The notes: generated from the sequence alone by a model not told the origin. Shown: positions 9,655 through 21,801, numbered from the stretch's first letter. The stretch is 24,657 bases of DNA from Botryllus schlosseri (GCA_000444245.1 ATSW01006589.1:1-24657), one strand, 5' to 3'. A program made the numbers and translations.

Positions 9655-9956
9655 CAGTGGTTCCCAACCTTTTTCGACTCATCGCCGCCTTTTCCAGTTC
9701 AAGGCCGATCATCGCCCCCCAAATTTTGTGAACCGAAAAATCGGTATAGAAACTGTAATCACCGGCGGGTTGACTAAAAAAAGGTCATTTCTCCGACTTG
9801 ACTCCAATATAGCCGTTTTAACGCGTCGTCGCCCCCCTATCGCCCCTTCGCTATTTTCGCCCCCCGTCGCCCTCTTTGTCCATTTTTGCCCCATATCGCC
9901 CCCTTCGTCATTTTCGCCCCCCTAGACCGCCAAATCGCCCACGTTGGGAACCACTG
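9655..9956. mobile_element. Non-autonomous hAT-type DNA transposon (302 bp)
   Basis: The left end CAGTGGTTCCCAACCTTTTT and right end GTTGGGAACCACTG are terminal inverted repeats of the hAT/Charlie type. The flanks ATCTAAAC (9647-9654) and GTCTAAAC (9957-9964) match at 7 of 8 positions, the 8-bp duplication expected for hAT. The inside has no transposase. Its right half is built of degenerate TCGCCCCC and TTTTCGCCCCC units, which give chance open frames on both strands. Confidence 0.85.
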
Positions 9957-9964
9957 GTCTAAAC

Positions 9965-12540
9965 TCTAGTCATGTCAGATCTAAGACCGATTGCCTATGA
10001 GGCCACATGCGCTGATTGAAGGCTGTATTACGAATGACATGCGACAGTGAAGGGGTCAGAGACCTACGTATTTACGAAATTTGTCTTACTACGCATTAAA
10101 GACATGTATGGCTGGCAGTACTAGACTTGTATGATGCTTTCAGGGCTACAGACAATGCAGCATAATTTGTTTTAACTAGAAAGCTTTTCGTATGTCCCTT
10201 GTCATGAGTTAACGGCAGATTAAACAATGCATGAGCATGAATAAATAAACACTTTGAACACTGACTGTAGTAAACACATATTCAAATGAAAACAAATTTA
10301 GTAGAGTGTGACGTAACAATGTAAATTTTAGCGCTAGACGAAGTCAGCTCTTTCGGCAATCATGCAGCGGTCGTTGCACAAGGAAACGCGCGACAATCAA
10401 ATTATACAACACGCGGAGAAACGTTGGATAAACATATATCAGTATTTAATATTATTAGGGGAAACTCTGTGAAACATCATTAGCGTTTCATTAGACTGAT
10501 ATCTAGAATTGAATATCAACCAAAATCAACTTCAACCAAATCAACCACCTCATCGGCTTCGATCGAAACAGATATTGGTCGAAAGTCAAGCAAACCATCT
10601 CATAAAGTTGCGGGGTTCATACATTGTATGAGACACGCGCTGAACTGTAGCAAGATAACGCAATAAAGTCGAGTACTGCATACGTACAACTAACTACAAC
10701 CACAAATTACTTATCAGCTCTGCACGGTTTGAGATAGAAGAATTGATGGGACGGGTGTATTTGAAATCGATAGACCTAATCACGAATTCAGACGCGATAT
10801 TATCAAATTATCATGCACTTCAAATAGAAATTGATGTTGCAATACTGTGAGGAACCAAAACGGATATGTGATACTCTATGTCGTAAATACACACTGAACT
10901 GTCCACCAAGGGAACGCGACCTAAATATAACATATCAATGTGAAAAAGTCATCGCTGCTTGTCCGATGATATTTGGGTTAGTCTTCCAATGATAAGGTAC
11001 GTTTTCAATAAAGTCGCATTTGCATGTAGGCGTACTTTATGGTTGCATGATGAACATGCGGAAGTATTACACATAACGTATGGTTAAATACACCACTCAG
11101 AGCAAATGATCTTCCGTGGTTCGGCGCGATATTGGATATTATCCGGTTCCGGTTCTCATAGTCCAGCCGCACGATTACTGCGAGAATCGTAATCTATACC
11201 TATACCGTCAAAATCAACTTGTTGCAATGAAATGAGCCAGTACCTGCCCACCACGCAAATTTCGTACCTTGGTAGCAGTGAAGTGCCACAATACGAATAT
11301 GCAACACCAAGTACGGAATTTATGTATGTTTTGCCGAAAAGAGTACCACTTATGCAGCAGACAGATGTGACATAATAACGCCTCGAATTGCTGTTGCTGC
11401 AAAATCTTCATACGTTTTCAAAACTAAAGCTACTATTCAAAAAGAGAACTTATGAGCACATACGTAGAAGAAAGTAACTTGCTAATCAGTCAATCATTGC
11501 TATGCGCAGCGGTTCACTTGGCCTTAGTCCTGTGTAAATGATCTATTTTGCATCGCTAATCAGTACAAACGGCAGTGAATGTTGATTCTTGTGTTCAGCC
11601 GTGATTCGTGTGTTGGCGCGAAATGATTCCAGAGAAAAAACGGAACCTCACACGCAGATTTCGACACTCCCGCTTTGAGAAACACCATCGTTTATCACGA
11701 TTAGACGAGCAAATACACACACTCCTCAAATTTATTTTGTATTTCCGCCCATTAGCGCCCCTAGCCCCATTACCGCGTTTACAGCAATTCGCGAACGGTT
11801 TTCGTGATGGTCTTTTTCATTAGAGGGCGAAATCGGACGTACTGTGTCGCTGCGTATATGCCTGTGAACTTTAATTCATTTCTTCGCATAATCGTCCCTA
11901 CAATAATAATTTTGAAAGTGCCAGCAATGCAGCCCGAAATGCCATTACGATCAGCAAACAATTGCGGGTATCAGAGCAATTCAATGCGTACGAGGGGAAT
12001 TATCCACTATATGAGCGCTTTCTTGGATATAGTTGAATACATGTAATTTCAGTTTCGTAAGTTATTGTCTGCTTGCACGATGCACATGTACAATGTACTG
12101 TATACAACTATACTTTCATACTGCTTAATTGCCGGTTAATTCTACATATCAGTTCAATTGCGGTCACTATCCCACGAAATTCAAATTCTTCACCGCACTC
12201 GCTCGTTCTCGTCGCTCAATTACCATATGCCAGGCACAGGCTACGAGAGAGCGCATCACTCTATCAAGTATGAAAGAGCGCGACTGAGTAACATCTATTG
12301 TTTCGCCGGCAATCCGGGAATCGTCGAGCATGTCCAATGTCCATGTCCACTTGTCCACTCTATATTCAAGTCCAAATACATGCAAATTCTACTGAATAAA
12401 CACTAGACAACCCTCGACATAAACGATCCACGATCTGACACATCGACCTCGCCTACAGGGACAAGTTACTTAAATTTCATTGCTTGTCTTTTTTCATGCT
12501 ATATATTGCTACTTTTTAGTCAGCGTTCAATGTACATGTG
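9965..12540. other. Intergenic, no gene recognised
   Basis: Several short open frames (for example minus 11411-11214, plus 11608-11823 and 11804-12046, minus 12385-12167) have no known domain and no convincing splice partners. A low-complexity CAACCAAA-rich stretch lies near 10515-10550. A copy of dispersed repeat family 2 is at about 10110-10265. Confidence 0.4.
10110..10265 (+). repeat. Dispersed repeat family 2, copy
   Basis: The core AAAGCTTTTCG..GAGTTAACGGCA pairs with AAGACTTTTCG..GAGTTAACGGCA at 15249-15287. Outer parts align more loosely with the copy at 9205-9335. Confidence 0.5.
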
Positions 12541-12544
12541 CGTG

Positions 12545-12710
12545 GCTCTTATGCACAATGCACATGTTCTCAGTGAAGGTTGATGTCTAATCGAAAGGAC
12601 GATACATGTCGTTTCGACTCCGCGCTATCATTTTATGTTACCACAACTTTGTGGTGTTTTGAAATGACAAAATTAATACTCAACTGAACCGAACTGTATA
12701 GTGTATACTC
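12545..12710 (+). repeat. Dispersed repeat family 2, 3' part copy
   Basis: GTCGTTTCGACTCC, then CTTTGTGGTGTTTTGA and ACTGAACCGAACTG, align in order with GTCGTTTCGATTCC, CTTGTGGTGTTTGA and ACTGAACGGAGCTGAACTG at 15378-15463. Confidence 0.5.
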
Positions 12711-15179
12711 GTTACTCGCGTGGAACAAGCTAGAGTGTGAAAGGCGGCGTTGGTATAAATCTTTTGGCATTATTGCGACACCGGATTCTCAGTGGCACAA
12801 ATTCTGTATTTTATCGATTAATTTGAGCGGGAGCTTCTGTACATCAATAAAATTGATCGACACCGAACTGAATGGTAACGGACCCAACAATATCCAATTT
12901 TAAACTATGCATATTTGGTAGAAATCGTATTTCTATTGATTGATAGTGTCGACACATAATAATAATCGCACCCGTTTCCGATCCCGAATAAATTTGACTA
13001 CATGGCTCGAAATGAATGAGTATAACACTTTCAAAACTTAACATCGGTGTTTTACCGCTGTAAATGCTGTAGATTACAAGATTAGACCTCTTACATGTAC
13101 CTAAATGCGTTCTCCTCTGACCTGGACGAGATCAAGTGCCGGTGGGATTCGATTCCGAATCGTGCTTCGACTTCGCGTCTAATCGTATATTCGAATATCA
13201 CTCATTATGGCGTCATAAGAGTATGGATGATGTAGAAAGTTCAAATGGATACCTTTTATGCTACCGGAGAGAATATAATACCAGTTCGACATGATGTTGA
13301 TGTCAATTTGGTATTTTTTAACATACCTATTTCATAACATTTATGGCGATGCTTTGAATAGATCGCGGCTTCACTGAATTTTTATTTCCACCTCCATGCG
13401 TAGCTTTGCAATGCATGTTGTATATGCTGTGATATGACCAATCGAGGTTTCAGGGCTTTCATGATAGGGAAGTAGTATCAAAAGGATAAAAGAATATCAT
13501 TTCGTTACTCGAAAAAATCATCTCTCTCTACACCACTCGAATCATTACAATTAATGGTCGATTCTGATTCGAGTATTCGAATCCATGCGCCTAGCCCTAT
13601 TGTTCTCGTGCAACTATGGGTGCATTTATGCATGAATTCTGATAATAACCCCAGAAACGTTCTCATAATTTGTTGCGTTCATATCAGGAGTTCAGGACTA
13701 AAATCTTCAGGATTTTTCCGGAAATATTAGCGTTCAAACCCGTTCAAAATTTCCGCGATTCTGCGTTCGCACTAGTCGATTATCCTATGGATTTGCGTGA
13801 ATTATGAACGACGTTCACGTAAGGTAGCGCTGTTGTGAGATCACCTCGCGGAGGTATTCCCATCGATGATAACAGACTGGGTTTTGTTATGACGGAGCGG
13901 TACAATGGTCATTAAAGGGTCAACAGAAGCTGGGAGCAGGATAAGGATTGCGATGCGTGATGAAGTGTATTATTTCTTAGTTTTTACTACGGACCATAAT
14001 ATACTTCGTGACAGTCGTGACGACATGTTTTCATACTACAAAATTATGCTAGCTACCAATATTCAACAAGAAATGTAAAAACCATTCAGCTTATTCCTGT
14101 CGCTCTTGTATATCTCAACTACATTTCGATGCAACGTAGTCATGAGAAGGCATACCAGACAGCTAGATACACGTGGAACACACTACTTTGGCCCCTTGCA
14201 CAATAAAACTGCAGATAATAATCCGTTCAACAAACCTGGAGAAACGCAACTATAGTCCACAGACTACGGTGCAGTGATAATTTCCCGCGCGATGTGAACG
14301 CGCCCATCCGCAAAACACGAATACGATTGACAGGCATCTCGGGGCCGGCTGCGTTCAGATTCAAATTTGCGGGAACCGAAGTCTGAGAAATTATGACGTC
14401 CACACTATAGCCCCGTGATTCCCGACTGCATTGCTTGTATTCTGAGGATTATTCCGGGAAACTATGTTCTCAAAATTAGGTATGATGAAATTAGGTACGA
14501 TCTGGAGTGACTGTGCGCCATATTATTTACCATACCCATACACAAAATAAGGGTCGGTGACTATTTGCCTAATCATTCAGCGGTTGTAGCTTTTATAGCA
14601 ATCGCTTATGGACGTAGACAATTTTCCGAACGAAAAAAGAAGACAGTATTGGCAATAATGACTAAGTAATTTCAGACTCACCCGCTATCGAATTCCTTGC
14701 GGACAGTCGCAACAGACCCGAAGAACCAGCTGGTTTCTATACTCTACTCACAGCTTGTTTTAACAGCTACGACTGCATTCAAAACATCTGTTTTCCGCAT
14801 TACATCATCAGTTCCATAGCTCTATTCTACCAACTCGAAATACTCCGATGGTGGGCTGTACGTTGGCGAAATACTGAACGCTTAGCACAAGCACATCACC
14901 ACGAAGGAAACAGCAGTATTAATGAGCGATACATTAGCTGTACGTTGGAGATATAGTCACAACTTCAATCTCCTTGCGATTTCACGATTACACGCGTTAA
15001 GAGGTCTCGAAACGAACGCGTAAGATCATCAGACGGCATTCAAATGACGCCGATGTTCAAGTTGGATTTTTACAATGAAGGAAACATTACAAAATTCGAA
15101 GTTGTGAAGCTGATCAATGGTCCTGACATCGTGTAGCTTTTATACGTTAGTTAGGTTAGTAGGTTAACATGTGTTCATA
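12711..15179. other. Intergenic, no gene recognised
   Basis: No open frame with a recognisable domain. It contains repeat copy 13504-13584 and a 19-bp near-repeat GCTGTACGTTGGxGAxATA at 14855 and 14937. Confidence 0.4.
13504..13584 (+). repeat. CTCGAA/GATTCGAG dispersed repeat, copy 3
   Basis: GTTACTCGAAAAAATCATC, CCACTCGAATCATTAC and CTGATTCGAGTATTCGAATC follow the order of copy 1. Confidence 0.6.
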
Positions 15180-15480
15180 CATGAGTAAGTAATAAGTATA
15201 TCTTTCAATACAACATATACATTGCAATAAAAAATGAATTAAAACTCGAAGACTTTTCGGGTGCCTCTTTTCAAGAGTTAACGGCACGCTTGTGAATATA
15301 TATTATGCATACATGTTCGTCCGTTTTCAATAAATTTGTAGCCCAGGGTAGGAGATTGATTGACTGAATTCACCAAGTCGTTTCGATTCCTTCCTATCTT
15401 TTCCTTGTATCGCAATCTTGTGGTGTTTGATCCTGACAAACTAAACTGAACGGAGCTGAACTGCGCTATTGCGGTTGAAG
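15180..15480 (+). repeat. Dispersed repeat family 2, longest copy
   Basis: The left part (about 15230-15290) matches the copy at 10110-10265 and the right part (about 15300-15465) matches 12545-12710. This copy therefore joins pieces that are apart elsewhere in the window. No terminal repeats, poly(A) tail or coding content are visible. Confidence 0.5.
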
Positions 15481-16822
15481 TCGCTGTATGAGGTACGACC
15501 TAATACATGATATATGTCGATGGCTATTTCGACCCTGTTCGCAATAGCTTCAGTACTACCTTGCGACTAAGGTCAGCATACACGCGAATTGAGTTTGTTG
15601 AATGCGATCCATACATAATTCATTGACATCACCACCGCCAACCATTGTGATCCATAGACCACTCGCTCAAGCAGTATCGACTATAGATAACTGCACAGTG
15701 CGCACTGCTCGAAAATCCATATAAGTCTCATAGCATCTCATGCTACAGTACTAGCGCAACGACACAGTCGGTAAAGTCGCTAATGCGAAAATTAAAATAG
15801 AAACTAACGATAGTTTTGAAATGGTAATTACACGTTATGACATCACAAGAGGTCAATAACAGTTCGACACGCAGCTGAAGCAGTTCTATTACATACAGTC
15901 TATGGACTGAATTGGTGGCACAATTTCCGCTTGTTCTGGGAAGAAACCGAGTTGGATTGTTTAAATGGGGCAATCCTTTACCTCTATCGGGGTGTGCTGC
16001 CTGTTGCATAATAAGTTTCCTGCGTTCATTCGAATCGGTAACAATACGGATATTGCAATATGTACACTGTACAGTACATTGTGCAATACAATACAAGACG
16101 GCAATACGTATTAACCATGCCTTTTAAATATTTCAGAAACATCAAATTACTCGTACCACATATACACACATGGACTGTACAAGTACAGTGCAACTCAAAT
16201 TAATCATCTCGAATATAATCCCGGTTATTTAAATTTAATGCTCCTTGAATGGCAAAATTAAACATTCCTTTCTACGGCATAGTTTATAACAACAGGGTGA
16301 TCCCATAATGGAAGAAAAGCTCTACTGAAGCATAAGTAGAATCTGGCGGGTCGCAAAATGGGTAACTCTGATGCTATCAAGCGAAGGAATCTGCTGTTCT
16401 AATTAAACCAATGAAAATTTATTTTGTATGCGCCCTTCGTACTTTCATTGGTTTCTAAGTACGGGTTTCCGTTGGTAAACGACATACATCAAGTTTGGCA
16501 ATCAATCAAAATAGTGGTACAATAATATATAGGTTCTTGTTATCAGTTATCGGGACTATGGCTGACTGAATTTCGCGTGTCAGCAGTTGTACACAATTTT
16601 ATTCGCTATTCTGTTTATAAGCACGTGTCGATTTCAGTCACTTCTTTATTGGGAAACTGATTTCACTAATAAGTGACGAACGGTTAACCGATCTACAGCA
16701 CAACATACGCATTTTAGTTATTTTGTCGAGATGATGTCAACACTTCAAGCCAACAATACGCTTCTCAACACCAGAAGCAAATTTAAGTTTTACCAGACGT
16801 AGACGCCGTCAACCTAGTAGAG
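15481..16822. other. Intergenic, no gene recognised
   Basis: Opposed open frames at 15743-16096 (minus) and 15912-16127 (plus) have no domain. Short palindromic TGTACTGTACA-type runs lie at about 16056-16078 and 16174-16189, and a longer hairpin at 16405-16454. Confidence 0.4.
16405..16454. repeat. Perfect 12-bp inverted repeat, 26-base spacer
   Basis: AAACCAATGAAA (16405-16416) is the exact reverse complement of TTTCATTGGTTT (16443-16454). It could be a small hairpin or the ends of a tiny element, but no target duplication is seen. Confidence 0.5.
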
Positions 16823-16830
16823 TAGCAGAC

Positions 16831-17659
16831 CAAGGGTAGCCAACCTTTTTGCTATTCATGGTCGCATTCCGGTTACTCATCTAGCCTGCGACCGGATTCC
16901 AGGACATAGTCGTAGTGAACTAGCTGGCCGCCAAATACCCATGTTAAACCGTCCATGTCCATTTCCGGTGAACTCTGGACTAATCTATTTATTCATATCG
17001 GCTTACTATACGCATCGAAATCGCGAGTGGTCATGGTATGGGAGTGGGAATGGTCGCTCCAAGCGCGAAATTTTTTTCAGATTCACAAGTGAATTTCATT
17101 ATTAACATTAGTAGTTTGACATATTACTGTTAAACATTTATCCTTTCTCAGCCCATGTGATCAGATTCCCCAATAGAGTTGATGGAGAATGTGTTTTCGA
17201 AAATTTAGAGTAAGTTATAAATGATGATGCATCTTTGGGTGGACCGATTGTTATTAGTCACATCGTTGAATGCTGTTATTTTTCGACCTCCCATGAGGAT
17301 TGTCGGAATAGTGGAAAGATAGGGGGACCACTCAAATGTACCAGCAACAAATTTCTTTCACGAGCACACGATTTCGAGTTGGTATGTCTATATGGGCCGC
17401 ATCATTTTACCCTGCTGCTCCTATCTGTACTATGGAGATCAGATGGCAAAGAACGTTACTATACTAACATCGAAAACGAAGTCGCATTGAATCCCGCGTA
17501 GCGCGAAGAAAATTTCAAGATTATTTAAAATCTTAGAAAAAATCGGGAGTCAGTTCGTACATTCAATTTGCATATCGACGGCCGCCAACACATAGTAATT
17601 GATTTACGTGTCGACAGCCGCACAAATTTCCTTCTTCGGCTGCAGGTTGGCCACTCTTG
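16831..17659. mobile_element. Non-autonomous hAT-type DNA transposon (829 bp)
   Basis: The left end CAAGGGTAGCCAACCTTTTT and the right end AGGTTGGCCACTCTTG are imperfect inverted repeats of the hAT type. Flanks TAGCAGAC (16823-16830) and TAGTAGAC (17660-17667) match at 7 of 8. An 88-codon open frame inside (17235-17501) shows no recognisable transposase domain. It may be chance or a worn remnant. Confidence 0.78.
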
Positions 17660-17667
17660 TAGTAGAC

Positions 17668-19620
17668 GATTGAAATGTCTGTATTATTAACATGGTACGA
17701 AAGGAAGCATCTAATACGCTATGAGGTATGATGAATATTCATTTGCTGACTTTGCAGATGCAAGCACCTTGGGATATACACCTCATGGCGTCTAAACATA
17801 TGCTATACAGAAAACAAAATATACGGATTTAAGTAAGTGTAAGCAATAAGCCCATTTCCTCTACCAAGTAAAATCTGCTATTTCAATGTCTCGCGCCATA
17901 GGTTATATATGTTTACTATAACTCTATATTTAATCAGCATACCTCGTTGGTGATTTGAGTACTTCTAGTTTTCTTTTCCACACACCCGTTTTTACTTAGG
18001 AAGAGTGACCTTCCCGACTTATGTGTTTCTCTGTATATAATCGATATCATCGCTCAGATGATATAATTCTCGGTCGATACTTCAAAGTACTCAAAGCACT
18101 TGGCCTAACCTCCACATCATTTCCATTGTACATATGAGTTGATGAGGATAACGAGAAGAGAACCACGATAATCCGTTTGATGATTTTGGTTTTAACGCTG
18201 GGCGTGCAAAACATTACAGAGCATTATCGCGACACAATGAATCAAATATGGCATGTCGCCTGTATCAATCTGTAACAAAGCGTAACCTCATTTATGGAGT
18301 AACCAATGGCACTACGGCTAAATGCAATTTCGCAATTATTATGCCAGGGAGATACTGATTACTGAGTCGTTGGATGGTGCGAACAAATATCGATCGAAGA
18401 CAGGTGACAACTAGCATTTAAGGAGTAATTATATTATTCCAAGTTCACCCGAGGTTCATCCTTCAATCATTGAACGCATTCACCGTAACCTACAGGGCAT
18501 CTGCGTCAATTCCATTCCATTGTAGATGCGCATTGTATAGCCACCATTGCTTGATCAAGGCTTAATACTGTAGCATATGCATATCAGGGCTTCCATTTAA
18601 AGATTTTTGCGCACCTGCTATTGATATGTCGTCATCGCTATTGACACAAGCTATCCTTAACAGCGGACGTAGAGTGGTGAAGTATATGGTTGTTCTGCGA
18701 TCAAGTGTCGGTATCTGGCGAATTGACTGACATAACCGCAATTTCTGGTAAAAGCTGCCAGCAGTCAGATAGAACGTAACATGCAAAAACATTAACCATA
18801 GTGAAAAGGCACTCGATTACACAAGTATGCAATATGTAACAGTAATCTTTAGTGTCACCCTTAGTTCATATGCAGGTGTTTCTGTATATACCTTACTTTT
18901 AGCTTCTGAGGAACCGCCCACTCCTGTCTGGATAAATAACCTGCTAACACCCAGTAGTTTGTGGCTGTTTGCTGGAAATAGTTGGTCAAGGTGGCAAGTG
19001 TGCTTGTCTGTCATCTGTGTTTGTGTATATTCCCTGTTGTGTGCTCGCTCTTCTTTAGGGATTATAGTGATGTAGCAACATGGCGACTTACACATGTCCG
19101 TATCTCGTGGATATTGACATTATGATACTTTACTACTCCTTTACCTGAGTTAGTAGTTACTAGTTAGGGAATGGGTTGGCGCTTCAAGGCAGAAGCTATC
19201 ACGCCTGCTGTTCGGCTCCAAATGCCTCTCCCAGAAAGTATTTCAAAATCGACAATAGCTAATGAGTAATATGGCATATTGTGGAGAGTTGCATGGTGTG
19301 ACAAAATGATGATTGACGTAATGACTCTATCACAATCCGCACTTTTACTTGACATGATGCTAATAGCATGGTATTCACGTAGTTATTAACAAATAGTAGC
19401 ATAATGCACGGGGAAGTAATCGAATCGACAATGCGAATTTGCGTAAGGTAAAATAAGGAGGAGTATATTGGAGCAGAAATATTCAACTTGAAAATTTTGC
19501 GTGCTCCGTGAGATTTACAATGTGCTTAGTGTCTGTCGATTTTTCAATGGTTGCGTATACCCGCTTGCCGATAAAAAAAATTTGAATATAACTGTGTGCT
19601 GCCTGTGCATGGATGCGGGA
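17668..19620. other. Intergenic, no gene recognised
   Basis: Open frames at 18562-18792 (minus) and 18827-19095 (both strands) have no domain. The stretch around 19000-19060 on the plus strand is GT-rich. Confidence 0.4.
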
Positions 19621-20107
19621 AGGGATGATGTGAACGTGAGGTTCACGTTCGTGTTCTGTGTGTGAACCTCAGGAATCGAGATTTATCACGTCATAATTAC
19701 ATCTATAGTTCAAATTCTTTGGATGTCAACTCCAGACCACTCTATGCAAGGCGCTGGCAGCATAAAAATAATCAACACTAAACGAGCATACACCTTACCA
19801 ATCCCAAAAATTCTACTAGCTGTGTTACAAAGGTTTGCTCGAAATATTCAGCTTTCCTGTTGTGAATATTTAGTGACTCTCTGTTGTGAGCTTGACCCGC
19901 AATCACATAACATCAAGAACGAAATACAGTACATGTAAGTAGTCAGCGTATGATGCTTATTCAACCAATGATTGAAATCGATGTGAAAAAATACGTCGTT
20001 GTCTAATGTAAAAATCCAAGCAGGCGTTCGTTATCCATCTGCTCAATATCAATGTCGCAATAGTCAGACGTCGAATACATTGTCCGGTCTGGCCTTAACG
20101 GTTGAGG

Positions 20108-20455
20108 TAGGGTTACCATACGTTCTCTTTTAAGAGGATTTGTCCTCTTTTTTGAATTTTTTGAAAGTGGCCTCGGAGGTCGTCCAAATGTCCTCTTTTT
20201 TGAGATTTTGTGCTCTTTTTTGATAATTTTGATTGAATATAGGGCAAAATTCATCTGAGATACAGTAAATTAGCACGGAAGTTCGCTCCCGCGGCTATTT
20301 CGGGAGCTGAGCGGGGAAGCTGGCCTTCATTTTAGTCAACCGACCACGTAGTGGGAAAAATTTTCTATTTTTTTAAGGATTTTCCTTTGGTATTGCAAGC
20401 CTGAAAATTTTGAAAAAGTGTCCTATTTTCAGATTTCCAAAATATGGTAACCCTA
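20108..20455. mobile_element. MITE with 13-bp perfect terminal inverted repeats
   Basis: TAGGGTTACCATA (20108-20120) and TATGGTAACCCTA (20443-20455) are perfect inverted copies, and TA at each end could be a TA target duplication. The inside repeats a TCCTCTTTTTTGA motif several times. It has no coding content. The superfamily cannot be fixed from the ends alone. Confidence 0.75.
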
Positions 20456-20481
20456 GGTTTTAAAGTATAAGCTTACATTCC

Positions 20482-20690
20482 CTTGCAAGCAATGTCCCCT
20501 CAAATATTTGACGAGTCTGCGCACACTCACCAGCTCACTGCGCAGAAATTTAGACAACAGTGCGTAAAGACTAAAAAAAGGTCATCAGTTCGGATTTTTT
20601 GTGCGCAACTTAGATTTTCTGTGCGCAGAGACCGTGTCAGCACTACGCATTTGCGCACAGGCGCAGCTTAGAACGAACATTGCTTGCAAG
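20482..20690. mobile_element. MITE-like element (209 bp) with TGCGCA repeats
   Basis: CTTGCAAGCAATGT (20482-20495) is mirrored by ACATTGCTTGCAAG (20677-20690), 14 bp perfect. The inside holds at least six TGCGCA(C/G)-type units in both orientations. No convincing target duplication is seen. Confidence 0.7.
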
Positions 20691-20963
20691 TCCTCGTCGA
20701 AATTGTGGGCAAGCGACGGAAGATTTGGATTATATAGGATTAACATAGCATTTGATTGCTCCAGTAAATACATTTTGTGACGTATAGAAAAATCATCATG
20801 TAATTCAGTATTGTGGCATGTGGCCACATGTGACATGTAGGTATGGAATTAGCAATGTGACGTCCCGTGACGTCACAATGTTCACGTTCGCGTTCACGCA
20901 GAACCTTTCAAAAAGGTTCGCGTTCACACGAACCTGAACCTTTCTGGGGCTTGCACCATCCCT

Positions 20964-21436
20964 AATTGCGGTACAAATGCGACCATAGCAGAGGAAAATA
21001 TTGCGCTAATAAATGCGAATTCCCGTTTCACCAAATAAGTTTATCTATTAATTTGTTGTAGGTAGTACGTGTGAGCGATCTTTTTACGCAGGTCTTGAGA
21101 TAACAGCATGTTTCAACAAAGCAATTAATGACAGTTGGCCCGCCCGACGCTCACCCTCGAGAAACTCATGAATAGCGTGTCCGTGTGACATGGACAAATA
21201 TAGCTCAAGTGATATAATCACGAGCCCTCTAAATCATCGGAGAAACCGCCTCTATCAGCTCTACCAGTAAATCTGATAATGATAACGTTCATGTAATATG
21301 CAAGTTACAATATTATTGGTCAATTTCTTTCGTTAACTTTAAAACGTAATGCGGAAATGATTTCACTTTTTCAGTAACTCAAAACATCAGAGTCCACGAT
21401 CTCACGCTTCGCTGCGAAATATATTTCCACTCCATC
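20964..21436. other. Spacer between two transposons
   Basis: No open frame or repeat of note. Confidence 0.4.
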
Positions 21437-21801
21437 TTCTAATGCAGGGGTGGGCAACTTCTCCAGTCGGCGGGCCGGATATAGGAAAATTAGGTACTTG
21501 GGGGGCCGGATTGCTGAATCGATACATTATTCGCCCATTTATCCACGTATACAAGTAATAAATCGTGTTTAATGAATGTATTTTAACCACAGCAATATCA
21601 CTTCAAAGTCAATTCTCACCGATAGTGACGAAGACAATGTAGATTTGAGAATAGCATTGTCACACAGGCGCCGTCATGTCTGCTTCCAGCTGATCAATGA
21701 ACAGTTGAACACTTTAGGGGTCTTCAAAAAGGACTTTTCTTCTCAAATCGTACTGGCTACTTCATAAAATTGTTAGGTTACCTAATTTAAGCCTACACAC
21801 T

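Larger units (their letters stand above)
19621..20963. mobile_element. Composite inverted-repeat element with two smaller elements inside
   Basis: The left end AGGGATGATG (19621-19630) is mirrored by CACCATCCCT (20954-20963). Just inside each end are GAACGTGAACCT-type repeats: GAACGTGAGGTTCACGTTCG on the left, and several GTTCGCGTTCAC/AGGTTC units at about 20880-20945 on the right. No convincing target duplication is seen, so the superfamily is open. Two complete smaller elements (20108-20455 and 20482-20690) lie within it. Small open frames inside have no clear domain. Confidence 0.55.

Noticed and set aside
9709-9925. Open frames on both strands inside the C-rich array
   Set aside because: They arise from the repeat array of the hAT-type element.
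15743-16127. Opposed open frames of 117 and 71 codons
   Set aside because: No domain, odd Cys-rich composition from TGTACTGTACA-type palindromes, and no splice support.
20003-20254. Minus-strand frame containing MDNERLLGFLH, recalling the start of MADF domains
   Set aside because: Too short: a stop follows at once and the rest of the frame is MITE sequence.
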